Below, piece after piece: positions 1 to 7,543 of a stretch of 41,531 nt of DNA (positions are counted from its first letter, which is position 1; each line of letters begins with the position of its first letter). The notes under the pieces were generated by a model. That model searched no databases. It was not told the origin of the DNA and worked only from the letters and a program-made list of their open reading frames with translations. The DNA is taken from the NCBI GenBank assembly GCA_023261185.1, contig JALRJN010000062.1, positions 1 to 41,531 of the forward strand, written 5' to 3'. Both the position numbers and the translations under genes were made by a program. Source of the stretch: Porticoccus sp. (GTDB taxonomy: Bacteria; Pseudomonadota; Gammaproteobacteria; Pseudomonadales; Porticoccaceae).

Positions 1-994
1 TAGGAGAAATCTGCCAGTCTGATAAAGTACTGTCGATTTTTTCAATCTGACTGTGGGTCAGGCGTTTCACTGGTTCATTTGTCCAGGCATTCATCTCGAT
101 GAAGGTCTGCACCATACGTTTTGGGTAGTATCGGCCAAGCACTGTGGAGAGCTGAGCATCTGGTGAATCCTTCTGCGCCTGTGTGAGATATTCTGCGGCG
201 CTTTCCGTTGGCTGCAAATCAATATGTAGCGTGTCTCCTGGATGCCAGTATGAAGACACCTGTAACATGGAAGGACCACTCAGTCCGCGATGGGTAAACA
301 GCATCGCCTCACGAAAGGATTTATCGTTACAGGTTGCTGAAGTATCGACAGCAATCCCGCTCAGTGCCTCCAGTGCCTGTTTATCACTATCGTGAAGAGT
401 AAACGGCACCAGCCCGGCACGGGTTGGTAACACTTTCAGACCGAACTGTTCAGCAACCTTATAGCCGAACGGCGTAGCGCCGATTTTTGGCATGCTCAGG
501 CCGCCGGTTGCGATGACCAGGGACTCGCAAGCATAGTCACCCAGAGACGTTTTCACTGTAAAACCGGTTTCCGTTTTCTCGACATTCAGGACTTCGCAGC
601 GGGTGGTAATGATTGCGCCAGCTTTCTCACACTCGCTAACCAGCATATCGACGATATCCGAAGCACTGTTATCACAGAACAGCTGCCCCAGTGTTTTCTC
701 GTGATAAGGAATGCCATGCTCGGCCACCAGCGCGATAAAATCCCACTGGGTATAGCGGCTCAGCGCCGACTTGCAGAAATGGGGGTTCTCGGACAGGAAG
801 TTATCGGGCTCCGTATAGAGGTTTGTGAAATTACAGCGCCCGCCGCCGGACATCAGGATCTTCTTGCCCGGTTTATTGGCCCGCTCCAGCACCAGTACCC
901 GGCGGCCGCGCTGTCCGGCCACCGCGGCACACATCAAGCCAGCCGCGCCTGCGCCAATGACAATCACATCCCAGGGTTTCACATCAGTGTCCAC
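1..994 (-). CDS. HI0933/YhiN-family FAD-dependent oxidoreductase, C-terminus cut by window edge
   Basis: The minus-strand frame is open from a GTG at 994 to the window edge (about 331 codons; the family is usually about 390-400 residues, so the C-terminus is missing). The N-terminus has the Rossmann dinucleotide fold: [14 protein letters not shown] (GxGxxG), then an acidic LVLER end of strand 2, then [18 protein letters not shown], which is the hallmark of the HI0933-like flavoprotein family. A second in-frame GTG at 982 is an alternative start; no ATG is available near the N-terminus. The gene is divergent from ppnP with an 87-base gap. Family members bind FAD but their substrate is generally unassigned, so no reaction is claimed. 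Confidence 0.85.
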   Translation of the reverse strand, partial: MDTDVKPWDVIVIGAGAAGLMCAAVAGQRGRRVLVLERANKPGKKILMSGGGRCNFTNLYTEPDNFLSENPHFCKSALSRYTQWDFIALVAEHGIPYHEKTLGQLFCDNSASDIVDMLVSECEKAGAIITTRCEVLNVEKTETGFTVKTSLGDYACESLVIATGGLSMPKIGATPFGYKVAEQFGLKVLPTRAGLVPFTLHDSDKQALEALSGIAVDTSATCNDKSFREAMLFTHRGLSGPSMLQVSSYWHPGDTLHIDLQPTESAAEYLTQAQKDSPDAQLSTVLGRYYPKRMVQTFIEMNAWTNEPVKRLTHSQIEKIDSTLSDWQISP

Positions 995-1081
995 AAAAAT
1001 CTCAAAGGGCGCATTCTATCGACCGCGCAGTGCGGGTACTATAGCGGCGCAATTTTTACCCAACCTGTTGAGAGCATCTGC

Positions 1082-1363
1082 ATGTTTAAAATGAACGAAT
1101 ATTTTGATGGCGCGGTGGTTTCCATCGGCTTCCAGACCGAAACCCTGCCCGCCACCGTCGGCGTCATGGCACCGGGCGAATACGAATTCGGCACGAGCAA
1201 GAAAGAAGTGATGACCGTGGTGAGCGGTGCACTGACTGTGAAACTGCCCGGCCAAGACGACTGGCAGACGTTTAACGCCGGCGACAGCTTTGAAGTGGCC
1301 GCCAATCAATCGTTCCAGTTACAGGTGGCAGTGGATACGGCTTATCTTTGTACTTATGAGTAA
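1082..1363 (+). CDS. ppnP: Pyrimidine/purine nucleoside phosphorylase PpnP (YaiE, DUF1255)
   Basis: A 93-residue protein matching the PpnP/YaiE family in full length. It begins [10 protein letters not shown], equivalent to the MLQSNEYF start of the E. coli protein, which fixes the start at 1082 although the frame is open further upstream. Family landmarks are visible: [27 protein letters not shown], and the C-terminal [16 protein letters not shown]. The fold is a small single-domain cupin. PpnP is known to phosphorolyse several nucleosides (uridine, adenosine, guanosine, thymidine and others) to base and ribose-1-phosphate. An AGAG ribosome-binding site lies about 8 bases upstream. The gene stands alone and is convergent with the GNAT gene, separated by a palindromic repeat. 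Confidence 0.95.
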   Translation: MFKMNEYFDGAVVSIGFQTETLPATVGVMAPGEYEFGTSKKEVMTVVSGALTVKLPGQDDWQTFNAGDSFEVAANQSFQLQVAVDTAYLCTYE

Positions 1364-1367
1364 ACCC

Positions 1368-1526
1368 CAACAGCCTGTCTGAAAGCGTTTTCGAGGCAGG
1401 CGATACAAGGCAAGAAAAACGGAAAAGGCGGAGTTTAGCGGGACTCTTCAACAGACCTATTGAGCACATTGAGGTTTTTCTTAACGCCGTAGCGGCCACG
1501 CAGAAAGCTTTTCAGCGGGCTGTTAA
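1368..1526. repeat. Palindromic intergenic repeat element (MITE/REP-like), about 160 bp
   Basis: The ends form a long imperfect inverted repeat. The left arm (about 1369-1391, AACAGCCTGTCTGAAAGC...) matches the reverse complement of the right arm (about 1503-1526, which reads AACAGCCCGCTGAAAAGC on the minus strand). Internal arms also pair imperfectly: AAGAAAAAC near 1413 faces its complement near 1472-1480. A GAGT...ACTC mini-palindrome sits at about 1432-1447. The element lies between two convergent genes, ppnP and the GNAT gene, and its right end overlaps the GNAT stop codon. It has no coding capacity. The layout resembles abundant gammaproteobacterial intergenic repeats; membership of a named family was not tested. 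It may act as a transcription terminator or mRNA 3' end. Confidence 0.65.
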
Positions 1527-1768
1527 AGAAATTTCTGCACATACCAGCAGGTTGCTCTCACACTGAGCCCTTGCTGGTTTGCCCAGTTCAGTCCGGCGCG
1601 CACCAGTTTTTCCGCTAAGCCATGATTGCGGTACTCCCCCGGCACATAGGTACGGGAAAAATTTACCGTATTATCAGGCAATAACTGGTACTCCAGCACT
1701 GCCCGCCCCTGTTCAAGCTCAATCAGGAAACACCCTTGCTGGTCATCGTGAACAATTTCAGCATCCAT
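1523..1768 (-). CDS. Small GNAT-family N-acetyltransferase (YjdJ-type)
   Basis: An 81-residue single-domain protein. The segment FSRTYVPGEYRNHGLAEKLV matches the acetyl-CoA pyrophosphate-binding motif of short GNATs (V-P-x-x-x-R-x-x-G-x-A), followed by a WANQQGLSVRATCWYV strand that typifies the YjdJ-like minimal GNAT group (C-W-Y-V). Its substrate is unknown. The ATG at 1768 overlaps the 3' end of the GIY-YIG gene by 11 bases, so the two are probably translationally coupled. The last codons and stop (1523-1525) lie inside the palindromic repeat, so the C-terminus may have been reshaped by its insertion. Confidence 0.8.
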   Translation of the reverse strand: MDAEIVHDDQQGCFLIELEQGRAVLEYQLLPDNTVNFSRTYVPGEYRNHGLAEKLVRAGLNWANQQGLSVRATCWYVQKFL

Positions 1769-2021
1769 CTTTCGAGCCCTCCGAAATCAGTGCCAGCTTT
1801 TGCTGTCGCCCCAATTGCTTGATAGCCGCTTCCCGTTTCGAAGCCATGCTACGATCCTCTGCGGGTTCAACGTACACCACCTTTTTTGGCTGGCGCCCAT
1901 TGAAGTAACGGGCACCCAGCTTGCCATCCCGATGCTCCGCAAAGCGGCGCGTCACATCGGTGGTAATACCGGTATAGAGAGAGCCGTCGCTGGCCTCGAT
2001 CATATACACAAACCAACTCAT
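1758..2021 (-). CDS. GIY-YIG nuclease-superfamily protein (YhbQ-like)
   Basis: An 87-residue protein that is essentially a single GIY-YIG domain. It shows FVYMIEASDGSLYTGITTDV (the xVY...YTGIT core), RRFAEHRDGKLGARY (catalytic-type Arg and following helix), and a C-terminal SKREAAIKQLGRQQK helix containing the conserved Glu. Stand-alone YhbQ-type proteins of this size are common in proteobacteria; their DNA substrate is largely undefined. The start ATG (2019-2021) abuts the sprT stop (2022-2024) with no gap, and its end overlaps the GNAT start, so sprT, this gene and the GNAT gene form one compact minus-strand operon. Confidence 0.9.
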   Translation of the reverse strand: MSWFVYMIEASDGSLYTGITTDVTRRFAEHRDGKLGARYFNGRQPKKVVYVEPAEDRSMASKREAAIKQLGRQQKLALISEGSKDGC

Positions 2022-2540
2022 TCAGGCCACCACCAAGTGGTTACCGCACTGACGGCAGAGATAACGGGCCTCGCCACGTTGAATCTTTAAGTGACGTCGC
2101 GTACCTAAACGGTGAGGCTGGCATCCACAGTGGTAATCAAACTGCCTCTCCCGACGCACCGGGATACCCTCCAGGTCAAATCGGGCGGTGGCGCGGCCAT
2201 CGACGCCAAAGGCATCCATAATTTTGCGCCACTCGGGGCCGTGAGGTTTGACCCGACGAATGCCGTAGACGCAGTCCACCAGATAATGGGCCACCTCATG
2301 GGGCACAGTCACGTGCAGCCCGTCTTCGAAATACTTGGCAAAAATCCAGGGGTTGTAACGAATTAGCCGTTGCCGACCCTTAACGCGATACATGCCAGCG
2401 GTACGCCCTCTGAGGTCGAAAGCCACTGGCACATCGGCAAAACGACGGTCCAGCAACTCGCTTCCTAGCCCGATAAAGTGTCGGGTCTGTTCCAGTACTT
2501 GCTGTTGACGCTCTTTACCAATGGGGGTGATCGTTTCCAT
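2022..2540 (-). CDS. sprT: SprT family zinc metalloprotease-like protein
   Basis: A 172-residue protein with the SprT-like domain. The HEVAHYLVD motif (HExxH, about residues 81-85) supplies zinc ligands and the catalytic Glu, and KPHGPEWRKIM (HGxxW) the third conserved site. A C-terminal zinc ribbon is visible: YHCGCQPHRLG followed by YLCRQCGNHL. The length is typical of the bacterial family. E. coli SprT was named from a locus linked to bolA expression; its biochemical role is not settled. A TATACT hexamer lies only six bases before the ATG (2547-2552) and no good ribosome-binding site is evident, so the transcript may be nearly leaderless. First gene of the sprT / GIY-YIG / GNAT operon. Confidence 0.92.
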   Translation of the reverse strand: METITPIGKERQQQVLEQTRHFIGLGSELLDRRFADVPVAFDLRGRTAGMYRVKGRQRLIRYNPWIFAKYFEDGLHVTVPHEVAHYLVDCVYGIRRVKPHGPEWRKIMDAFGVDGRATARFDLEGIPVRRERQFDYHCGCQPHRLGTRRHLKIQRGEARYLCRQCGNHLVVA

Positions 2541-2621
2541 GACCGCAGTATAGCGGCTCGCGCCCAGCGGCCATACCAGCTCCCGGGACTACACGCATCC
2601 AACACCGACCTTGGAAGGCGC

Positions 2622-2627
2622 TATAAT
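2622..2627 (+). promoter_or_regulatory. Candidate -10 box of the PHP phosphoesterase gene
   Basis: A perfect TATAAT lies at 2622-2627. No good -35 hexamer is seen at the usual spacing, so this is a partial promoter call. It places transcription start near 2634 and therefore argues against translation starting at TTG 2611 or ATG 2626, and for a start at 2668 (or 2656). Confidence 0.45.
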
Positions 2628-2667
2628 GTCCCGTTGTTCCCCACAACGGCCCACAATGGATTGCCAC

Positions 2668-3489
2668 ATGCTTTATGACCTGCACTGCCACAGCACCTGC
2701 TCCGACGGTTCCCTCGAGCCGGAACAACTGGTGCAGCGGGCAACCGATGCAGGGGTGGAGGTGCTGGCCATCACCGATCACGACACCACCGCAGCCTTCG
2801 GCCGATTACCGCCATGCACAAACTCACCCATACAGGTGATTCCCGCCATCGAGTTCTCCACCACCTGGCGGAAAATTGGCGTGCATATCGTCGGCCTGAA
2901 TATCGATCCCGACAGCGACGCCATGCGAGCCGGCTGCCACTACCAGCAACAGGCCCGCAAACAACGTGCCGAGCAGATTGCCGAAAAGCTTCACCATCTT
3001 GGCCTACCCGACACTTTAGAAGGAGCAAAGGCACAGGCTGGCAGTGATATTGTGGGGCGCCCGCACTTTGCCCAGCACCTGATAGAGATCGGGGTGGTCA
3101 GCAATATGCGTCAGGCCTTCAAGAAATACCTCGGCTCCGGCAAGCCCGGCGATGTCAAACAACTGTGGGCCACGCTGCCACAAATCATTCAGTGGATTCG
3201 CGATGCCGGCGGCACCGCCGTGCTGGCTCACCCAGACAAATACAATCTCACCCGAACCAAGCTACTCGCCCTGGCAGATGACTTTATGGCAGTGGGAGGT
3301 CAAGGCATGGAGGTGGTCTCGGGTCGGCAACCCCCACCACTGACCCGCGATCTGGCCAAGATCTGTGAGCAAAAAGCACTGCTGGCTTCCTGTGGTTCAG
3401 ACTTCCATCAACCGGGTCAGCCCTGGGCAGAACTGGGCCAGTTCCCCGGTTTACCGGATATCTGCCGCCCGGTATGGGATCACTGGTAG
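2668..3489 (+). CDS. PHP-domain phosphoesterase (YciV/TrpH, RNase AM-like)
   Basis: A 273-residue protein with a full PHP metal-dependent phosphoesterase domain. It starts MLYDLHCHSTCSDGSLEP (HxH metal ligands), followed by LAITDHDTTAAF (DHD motif), IPAIEFSTTWRKIGVHIVGL (Glu and His ligands), GRPHFAQHL, VLAHPDKYNLTR, and a C-terminal ASCGSDFHQPG (DxH). This is the YciV/TrpH family; the E. coli member hydrolyses 3',5'-bisphosphonucleotides and acts as a 5'-3' exonuclease that matures rRNA 5' ends. The start was chosen because family members begin with a short Met-x-x-Asp-Leu-His lead and because of the -10 box at 2622. The following small gene begins nine bases downstream. Confidence 0.88.
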   Translation: MLYDLHCHSTCSDGSLEPEQLVQRATDAGVEVLAITDHDTTAAFGRLPPCTNSPIQVIPAIEFSTTWRKIGVHIVGLNIDPDSDAMRAGCHYQQQARKQRAEQIAEKLHHLGLPDTLEGAKAQAGSDIVGRPHFAQHLIEIGVVSNMRQAFKKYLGSGKPGDVKQLWATLPQIIQWIRDAGGTAVLAHPDKYNLTRTKLLALADDFMAVGGQGMEVVSGRQPPPLTRDLAKICEQKALLASCGSDFHQPGQPWAELGQFPGLPDICRPVWDHW

Positions 3490-3497
3490 AATGGCTT

Positions 3498-3839
3498 ATG
3501 ACCATGGCAAATAAACCACCCTTGAAAAAACCACCAGATAAGTCCCAGCTACGCAGAGAACTGCAGCAGCAGATACAGGACTACCTGACCCATGGAGGGG
3601 AAATTCACAAAATCCCTCGCGGTGTCAGTGGCCGGGACAACCCCCTTGAGGGTTTGCCCATGGCCTTTTTCAACCAACCAAAAGCCGAGCGCACGCCTAT
3701 CCCTGAAGTGGTCGCTGCATTGGATGCCCGACGCCAGAAAACATCCACGTCGGGAAAAACAACGCCCAGTAAACCGAAAGAAAAAATTATCTACGACGAC
3801 TTCGGAGAACCCATCCGCAAAATCTGGGTGGAGGAATAA
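3498..3839 (+). CDS. Small conserved hypothetical protein, charged and probably disordered
   Basis: A 113-residue soluble protein with no signal peptide or membrane segment. It opens with a Lys/Pro-rich stretch (NKPPLKKPPDK), then a helix RRELQQQIQDYL followed by HGGEIHKIPRGVSGRD, a mid segment ending in VVAALDARR, a low-complexity Ser/Thr/Lys linker, and a tail IIYDDFGEPIRKIW. The L-x-x-GG-x-[IV]-x-x-[IV] pattern recalls a segment of the RNA polymerase-binding protein SutA of Pseudomonas, but that similarity is short and is not a family assignment. It starts nine bases after the PHP gene and is probably cotranscribed. Start alternatives are ATG 3474 (overlapping the upstream gene) and ATG 3504. 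Confidence 0.7.
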   Translation: MTMANKPPLKKPPDKSQLRRELQQQIQDYLTHGGEIHKIPRGVSGRDNPLEGLPMAFFNQPKAERTPIPEVVAALDARRQKTSTSGKTTPSKPKEKIIYDDFGEPIRKIWVEE

Positions 3840-3949
3840 CTACCGGGCCTTGCTCGCCTCACCACCTGGGCTATGATCAAATAATCTGACATGCGCTTGA
3901 TTGGCTGCATGTGCGATGTGAACTGATAGCGGGTTTTTCGGGACTGGCG

Positions 3950-4981
3950 ATGAAAATAACAAAGAAAAACCTGGATGCCGCGGTTCAGGAAAACATTATC
4001 AGTAGCGAACAGGCAGAGAAATTATTCCTGTTCCTGAAGGATAACCCCTCCTCTGGCCCCCGATTTGATTTTACCCATGTGCTCTATTACCTGGGCGGAC
4101 TCATTGCCATCAACGCGATGACCCTTTTTATGACCCTGGGGTGGGAAATGTTTGGGGGCTGGGGAATCCTGGCAATGTCTCTGGCTTATGCCGTTCTAGC
4201 ACTCAAATTGACCCACACGTTTCAGCAAAAAGGTTACCCGGTTCCTGCGGGAATCTGCGCCACGTTTGTAGTAGCCCTCACCCCACTGGCTATTTATGGC
4301 CTGCAGCAAGGGCTGGGCATATGGCCTGATGATACTGCTTACCGTGAATACCACCGCCTGATCAAATGGCACTGGCTCTATATGGAGTTAGGCACGCTGG
4401 CCGTGGGTGTTATCGTGGCATGGAAATACAAGTATCCGTTTCTGATCATGCCGATCGCGGTCACCCTGTGGTATATGTCGATGGATATTGCCGCCATGCT
4501 CGCTGCTGGCAGCCCGGACTTTGAGCTCAGAGCGATCGTATCCATGTACTTCGGCCTGGCTTTTGTTTGCCTCGCCTTCTGGGTGGATATCCGTGCCAGA
4601 AATACCGCAGATTATGCCTTCTGGCTTTATATCTTCGGGGTGATGACGTTTTGGGGCGGCATGACCCTGCAATATTCCGACAGCGAACTCGCCAAGTTTT
4701 TCTATTTCTGTATCAATATTTTCATGCTGGGCATTGGAGTGGCATTGGTGCGTCGTGTTTTTGTGGTATTTGGTGCAATTGGCTGCTGTATCTATCTGGG
4801 ACACCTGGCCTACAGAGTCTTTGAAGACAGTTGGCTATTTCCGATCATGCTAACGGTTCTGGGATTCACCATCATTTATCTGGGCGTGCTGTGGCAGAAA
4901 AATGAACCTCGGATTACCACGAAAATGCACAGTGTTTTACCCCTACCGCTAAGAGAGCTTCTGGAGGCAAGATCCCGATAA
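3950..4981 (+). CDS. DUF2157-like multi-pass membrane protein
   Basis: A 343-residue integral membrane protein. The N-terminal about 45 residues are soluble and helical (KKNLDAAVQENIISSEQAEKL), resembling the cytoplasmic helical head of DUF2157-type proteins. About nine hydrophobic segments follow, the first around FDFTHVLYYLGGLIAINAMT. No catalytic or transport motif is recognised, so no function is proposed. The start at ATG 3950 is preferred over the upstream GTG 3911, because the latter would add an uncharacteristic 13-residue extension and a weak GGGA Shine-Dalgarno lies before 3950. It is preceded by 110 bases without a gene and appears monocistronic. Confidence 0.72.
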   Translation: MKITKKNLDAAVQENIISSEQAEKLFLFLKDNPSSGPRFDFTHVLYYLGGLIAINAMTLFMTLGWEMFGGWGILAMSLAYAVLALKLTHTFQQKGYPVPAGICATFVVALTPLAIYGLQQGLGIWPDDTAYREYHRLIKWHWLYMELGTLAVGVIVAWKYKYPFLIMPIAVTLWYMSMDIAAMLAAGSPDFELRAIVSMYFGLAFVCLAFWVDIRARNTADYAFWLYIFGVMTFWGGMTLQYSDSELAKFFYFCINIFMLGIGVALVRRVFVVFGAIGCCIYLGHLAYRVFEDSWLFPIMLTVLGFTIIYLGVLWQKNEPRITTKMHSVLPLPLRELLEARSR

Positions 4982-5344
4982 TCGGGCATACAGCAGCCTG
5001 GAAAATCGCACCTCAAGACCTAATAGAATTTATCATCCCCCCCCCCGACAGCCCCCACTTCTAACCCATTTTCTCTGAAGACAGGCAGCCTGTTCTGTAT
5101 TGTCAGCCTGCCCGGCGTTCAGCTTTGGCCTCTGCAGAGTTAAAGGACTTGGGGCTCTAGAACACCTGTCATATTGAAGGAAGGTTTTCGGCGTGGGAAA
5201 ACCCCGGTGGAGAAACCTCTGCAAAAGACGCAAAGTGGGTACAGATCGTGTCTGGCAATCCGGGTGAAATCGACTAATATCAAAAAGTCACTTTCCACCA
5301 ATACACCTAAAAACCGCCGTCCATAATAAAAAAGGGGACACACC
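4982..5344. other. 363-base gene-free region with a ten-C tract and a structured segment
   Basis: No plausible gene on either strand. It contains a homopolymer of ten C at 5037-5046, followed by a second C-rich patch, and a G/C-structured segment at about 5171-5280 that is listed separately. A G-rich AAAAAAGGGGACAC stretch just before the ATG at 5345 provides a Shine-Dalgarno (AGGGGA) for the next gene. The region is long for a leader compared with its neighbours. Confidence 0.6.
5171..5280 (+). ncRNA. Candidate structured leader RNA with a GEMM-like GACGCAAAG motif
   Basis: Three stems can be drawn by eye on the plus strand. Stem A pairs GGTTTTC 5183-5189 with GAAAACC 5197-5203. Stem B pairs 5207-5212 with 5217-5222 and has an AAAC loop. 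Stem C pairs GGGT-A-CAGA (5237-5245) with TCTG-GCA-ATCC (5251-5261), using one G-U pair. Between B and C lies GACGCAAAG (5227-5235), a core signature of the cyclic-di-GMP-I (GEMM) riboswitch, and GGCAATCCGGG at 5254-5264 is loosely like its 3' core. However, the expected GGGCAAACC stem closing directly on GACGC is not present, so this may be a degenerate GEMM, another RNA, or coincidence. It lies in the leader of the DUF6632-type gene. Confidence 0.3.
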
Positions 5345-5731
5345 ATGGAAGAGCAGCAGAAGCTCCAGTACCTGAAAACCGCCCTGCTAATATTTGGCAT
5401 TGTGTTTGTCGTTGGCGTACCGGCCATGATGATGTGGGTCTGGCCCTCCGGGTGGAGCTGGACACCACGGCAACCGGAATACGAACAAATGATCATGGGA
5501 ATTTATGCCACCCTCGGGGTATTCCTGATTCGTGCCGCCAAAAACCCCCTCGCCCATGCCAGCCTTATCTGGTTCACCATCTGGTCGAGTATTGTTCACG
5601 CCGGCATTATGTTGGCCCAGGCCCTGGCCGATCATTCCGAACACGCCAATATGATCGGTGATATTCCCGCATTATTCCTGGTGGCAGCCGTACTCTGGTT
5701 CCTGATGCCAAAAAACATTCCGGCCCAGTGA
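5345..5731 (+). CDS. DUF6632-type small membrane protein
   Basis: A 128-residue protein with four predicted membrane helices: about residues 11-30 (LLIFGIVFVVGVPAMMM), 49-62, 72-92 and 105-123. The recognisable family core is WVWPSGWSWTPRQPEYEQMI followed by MGIYATLGVFLI and LIWFTIWSSIVHAGIM, matching what I recall of DUF6632 proteins. No function is known. An AGGGGA Shine-Dalgarno precedes the ATG. The gene lies behind a long leader with apparent RNA structure and is followed by a hairpin at 5739-5764, suggesting its own transcription unit. Confidence 0.7.
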   Translation: MEEQQKLQYLKTALLIFGIVFVVGVPAMMMWVWPSGWSWTPRQPEYEQMIMGIYATLGVFLIRAAKNPLAHASLIWFTIWSSIVHAGIMLAQALADHSEHANMIGDIPALFLVAAVLWFLMPKNIPAQ

Positions 5732-5738
5732 TGGACTT

Positions 5739-5764
5739 TGGGAATTAACGCCCTCGTTAACCCA
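5739..5764. other. Hairpin between the DUF6632-type gene and the cupin gene
   Basis: TTAACG (5745-5750), loop CCCT, CGTTAA (5755-5760) is a perfect 6-bp stem. It extends through TGGG/CCCA with a two-base AA bulge on the 5' side. No T-tract follows on either strand, so it is not a clean intrinsic terminator. It may be an mRNA 3' stem or an operator. Confidence 0.35.
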
Positions 5765-5814
5765 TAAATGTTGGGGTACCATCTGTGGTTTCTAAATTCT
5801 GAGGAGCTGCCACC

Positions 5815-6213
5815 GTGAACTTCCGGTTAACATTGATCCTGCTGAGTCTGCTGGTCACCAGCGTTTCCCGAGCCGAACAGACCGCCATGGCGGATATTAA
5901 AGCACCCACCGACCTCGACAATATTCACGTGGTGAAGCTTTACAGCGACAAACACGCCTCGGACTTTATTGTCTTTGTGAAGAAATCAGTCCCATTGCAC
6001 AAGCATGCCTTTCACTCCGAGACCATCTACATTCTCGAAGGCACCGGCATCATGCGACTGGGTGATGAGACGTTTGAAGTCAAACCCGGCGACTTTATCA
6101 AGGTTCCTGAGAGCACTCCCCACGCAGTTAAAACAACGTCCGAGATGCCTCTGAAAGCACTTTCTATTCAGGCTCCCGAGTTCTTCGGCAAAGACCGGAT
6201 ACCTGTCAAATAA
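5815..6213 (+). CDS. Exported cupin-domain protein
   Basis: A 132-residue protein with an N-terminal Sec signal peptide (hydrophobic LTLILLSLLVTSVSRA, cleavage after A near residue 20), so it is periplasmic. One cupin_2 beta-barrel follows: PLHKHAFHSETIYILEG carries the first metal-binding His set, GDETFEVKPGDFIKVPESTPHAV the second motif with its His. Such proteins usually bind a divalent metal; substrate unknown. The start is GTG 5815 with a strong GAGGAG Shine-Dalgarno at 5801-5806. A porin gene follows 118 bases downstream on the same strand, with its own TATACT box, so a functional link is only suggested by proximity. Confidence 0.82.
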   Translation: MNFRLTLILLSLLVTSVSRAEQTAMADIKAPTDLDNIHVVKLYSDKHASDFIVFVKKSVPLHKHAFHSETIYILEGTGIMRLGDETFEVKPGDFIKVPESTPHAVKTTSEMPLKALSIQAPEFFGKDRIPVK

Positions 6214-6331
6214 CACAAGCCATACAGACTGTTTACCCGCAGCGGTCATCGACATTGTTCGCATTGCGGCAGTCTGCAAAGGTATACTCTGGCGAAACAA
6301 TAATCACAAACCATTAAGGGGTGGATAAAGC

Positions 6332-7498
6332 GTGTTAAACACTTTGAAGGGCGTCTTTGCGCGCCAAAACTATACGGCCGGTCTGCTACAACTTTTTATT
6401 GCACCACTGCTGATCTGTCTGGCGAGCCCGTCATTGGCAGGGTTGAAGCTGGAACACAGTGACACCCTTTGGATTAGCGTGGGTGGCGGCACACGCCTGC
6501 AACAAACCTCCCGGAACAATGATGCCGACGGCAGTGACGAGTTCACTATCAACAGCCTGCGGACTTACTGGGCTGGCCAGATACACGAATACATAAAGTG
6601 GAGTATTAACACGGAGAAATATGAAGGCGACTCCGTGATGATGATTGATGCCATTCTGCAATTTGAACTCGATCCTGCATTCAAACTCTGGGTAGGCCGC
6701 ACCCTGGTCCCCACCGACAGACCGGGACTGAATGGCCCCTACACGGGCATGAGCTGGAACCAATACCGTCAGCCACTATTTCCCGCAGACTACGATGGTC
6801 CTGCAGGGCGACTCGGCCGCAGCGAAGGTGCTGTGGTATTTGGCCAACTGGATAAACTGCAATACCTGGCAGGGATCTTTGAAGGCACCGACGATTATGG
6901 CAACGACGATGACAACCTGCTGTATGCCGCACGCTTTGCCTACAATTTCAAGAATGTTGAGCCGCTGGTGGGTTACTACACTGCCGCCACACACTTTGGT
7001 AAGGCTGGCGATATTCTGACAGCCGCCGTCACGGTGCAAAGTCAGAAGGATAGCAGTGGCAGTGAAATTGACCCCGGTGATTTCTTTGGCTATGCCTTCG
7101 ATGTGTTTTCCGAAACCGTGCTGGATAACAATGCTGTACTGACACTGGAGACGGGTTACAAGAATATGGATGGCGACCGAACGTGGGCCTCGCCACCCAC
7201 AGATGGGCTGGAGGAGTGCTTCTGTCTGTTTGAAGGGGACTCGTACTATGCTACCGCTGGCTACCTGTTTGCCAAGAAAATCGGTCCGGGGCAATTCCAA
7301 CCCTATGTCCGCTATATGAAAAATGACCCAGTGGATGCGGACACCAGCGACACCACTGAGTGGGGACTGAACTACGTGATCAACGGTTATAAAGCCAGCG
7401 TCAACCTGCATTACGTAACCGGCGATGCCAATGCACTGGGTTATCCGGGTAGTGATACCGACATTGTTTCAATGGGTGTCATTCTACAGTACTACTAA
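6332..7498 (+). CDS. Outer-membrane porin, phosphate-selective porin-like beta barrel
   Basis: A 388-residue protein with a signal peptide (hydrophobic LLQLFIAPLLICLASPSLA, cleavage near residue 36) and a sequence of alternating amphipathic strands ending in the aromatic VILQYY typical of outer-membrane barrels. Segments such as INTEKYEGDSVMMIDAILQFELDPAFKLWVGR recall OprP/OprO-type porins. Two cysteines (EECFC) sit in one presumed extracellular loop, which is uncommon for porins. Substrate unknown. The start is GTG 6332 with an AAGGGGTGG Shine-Dalgarno region. A TATACT hexamer at 6283-6288 may be its -10 box. Two stem-loops follow the stop codon. Confidence 0.82.
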   Translation: MLNTLKGVFARQNYTAGLLQLFIAPLLICLASPSLAGLKLEHSDTLWISVGGGTRLQQTSRNNDADGSDEFTINSLRTYWAGQIHEYIKWSINTEKYEGDSVMMIDAILQFELDPAFKLWVGRTLVPTDRPGLNGPYTGMSWNQYRQPLFPADYDGPAGRLGRSEGAVVFGQLDKLQYLAGIFEGTDDYGNDDDNLLYAARFAYNFKNVEPLVGYYTAATHFGKAGDILTAAVTVQSQKDSSGSEIDPGDFFGYAFDVFSETVLDNNAVLTLETGYKNMDGDRTWASPPTDGLEECFCLFEGDSYYATAGYLFAKKIGPGQFQPYVRYMKNDPVDADTSDTTEWGLNYVINGYKASVNLHYVTGDANALGYPGSDTDIVSMGVILQYY

Positions 7499-7508
7499 AA
7501 CGCAAAAC

Positions 7509-7535
7509 GGGGGTTGAGCCTGCCGCTCAACCCCC
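7509..7535. terminator. Strong 11-bp stem-loop; terminator for the minus-strand slyD-like gene
   Basis: GGGGGTTGAGC (7509-7519), a 5-base loop, and GCTCAACCCCC (7525-7535) form a perfect stem. Read on the minus strand it is followed by CGTTTTGCGTTTT, giving a T-rich tail downstream of the FKBP gene that ends at 7566. It also lies 10 bases after the porin stop on the plus strand. Confidence 0.75.
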
Positions 7536-7543
7536 GCCATTTC

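Noticed and set aside
701-1081. N-terminal extension of the ppnP frame by 127 codons
   Set aside because: The extension is antisense to the flavoprotein N-terminus, and PpnP homologues start at the Met at 1082.
6776-7411. 211-residue minus-strand open frame opposite the porin gene
   Set aside because: No start signal or domain; the plus-strand porin has a signal peptide, ribosome-binding site and terminator.
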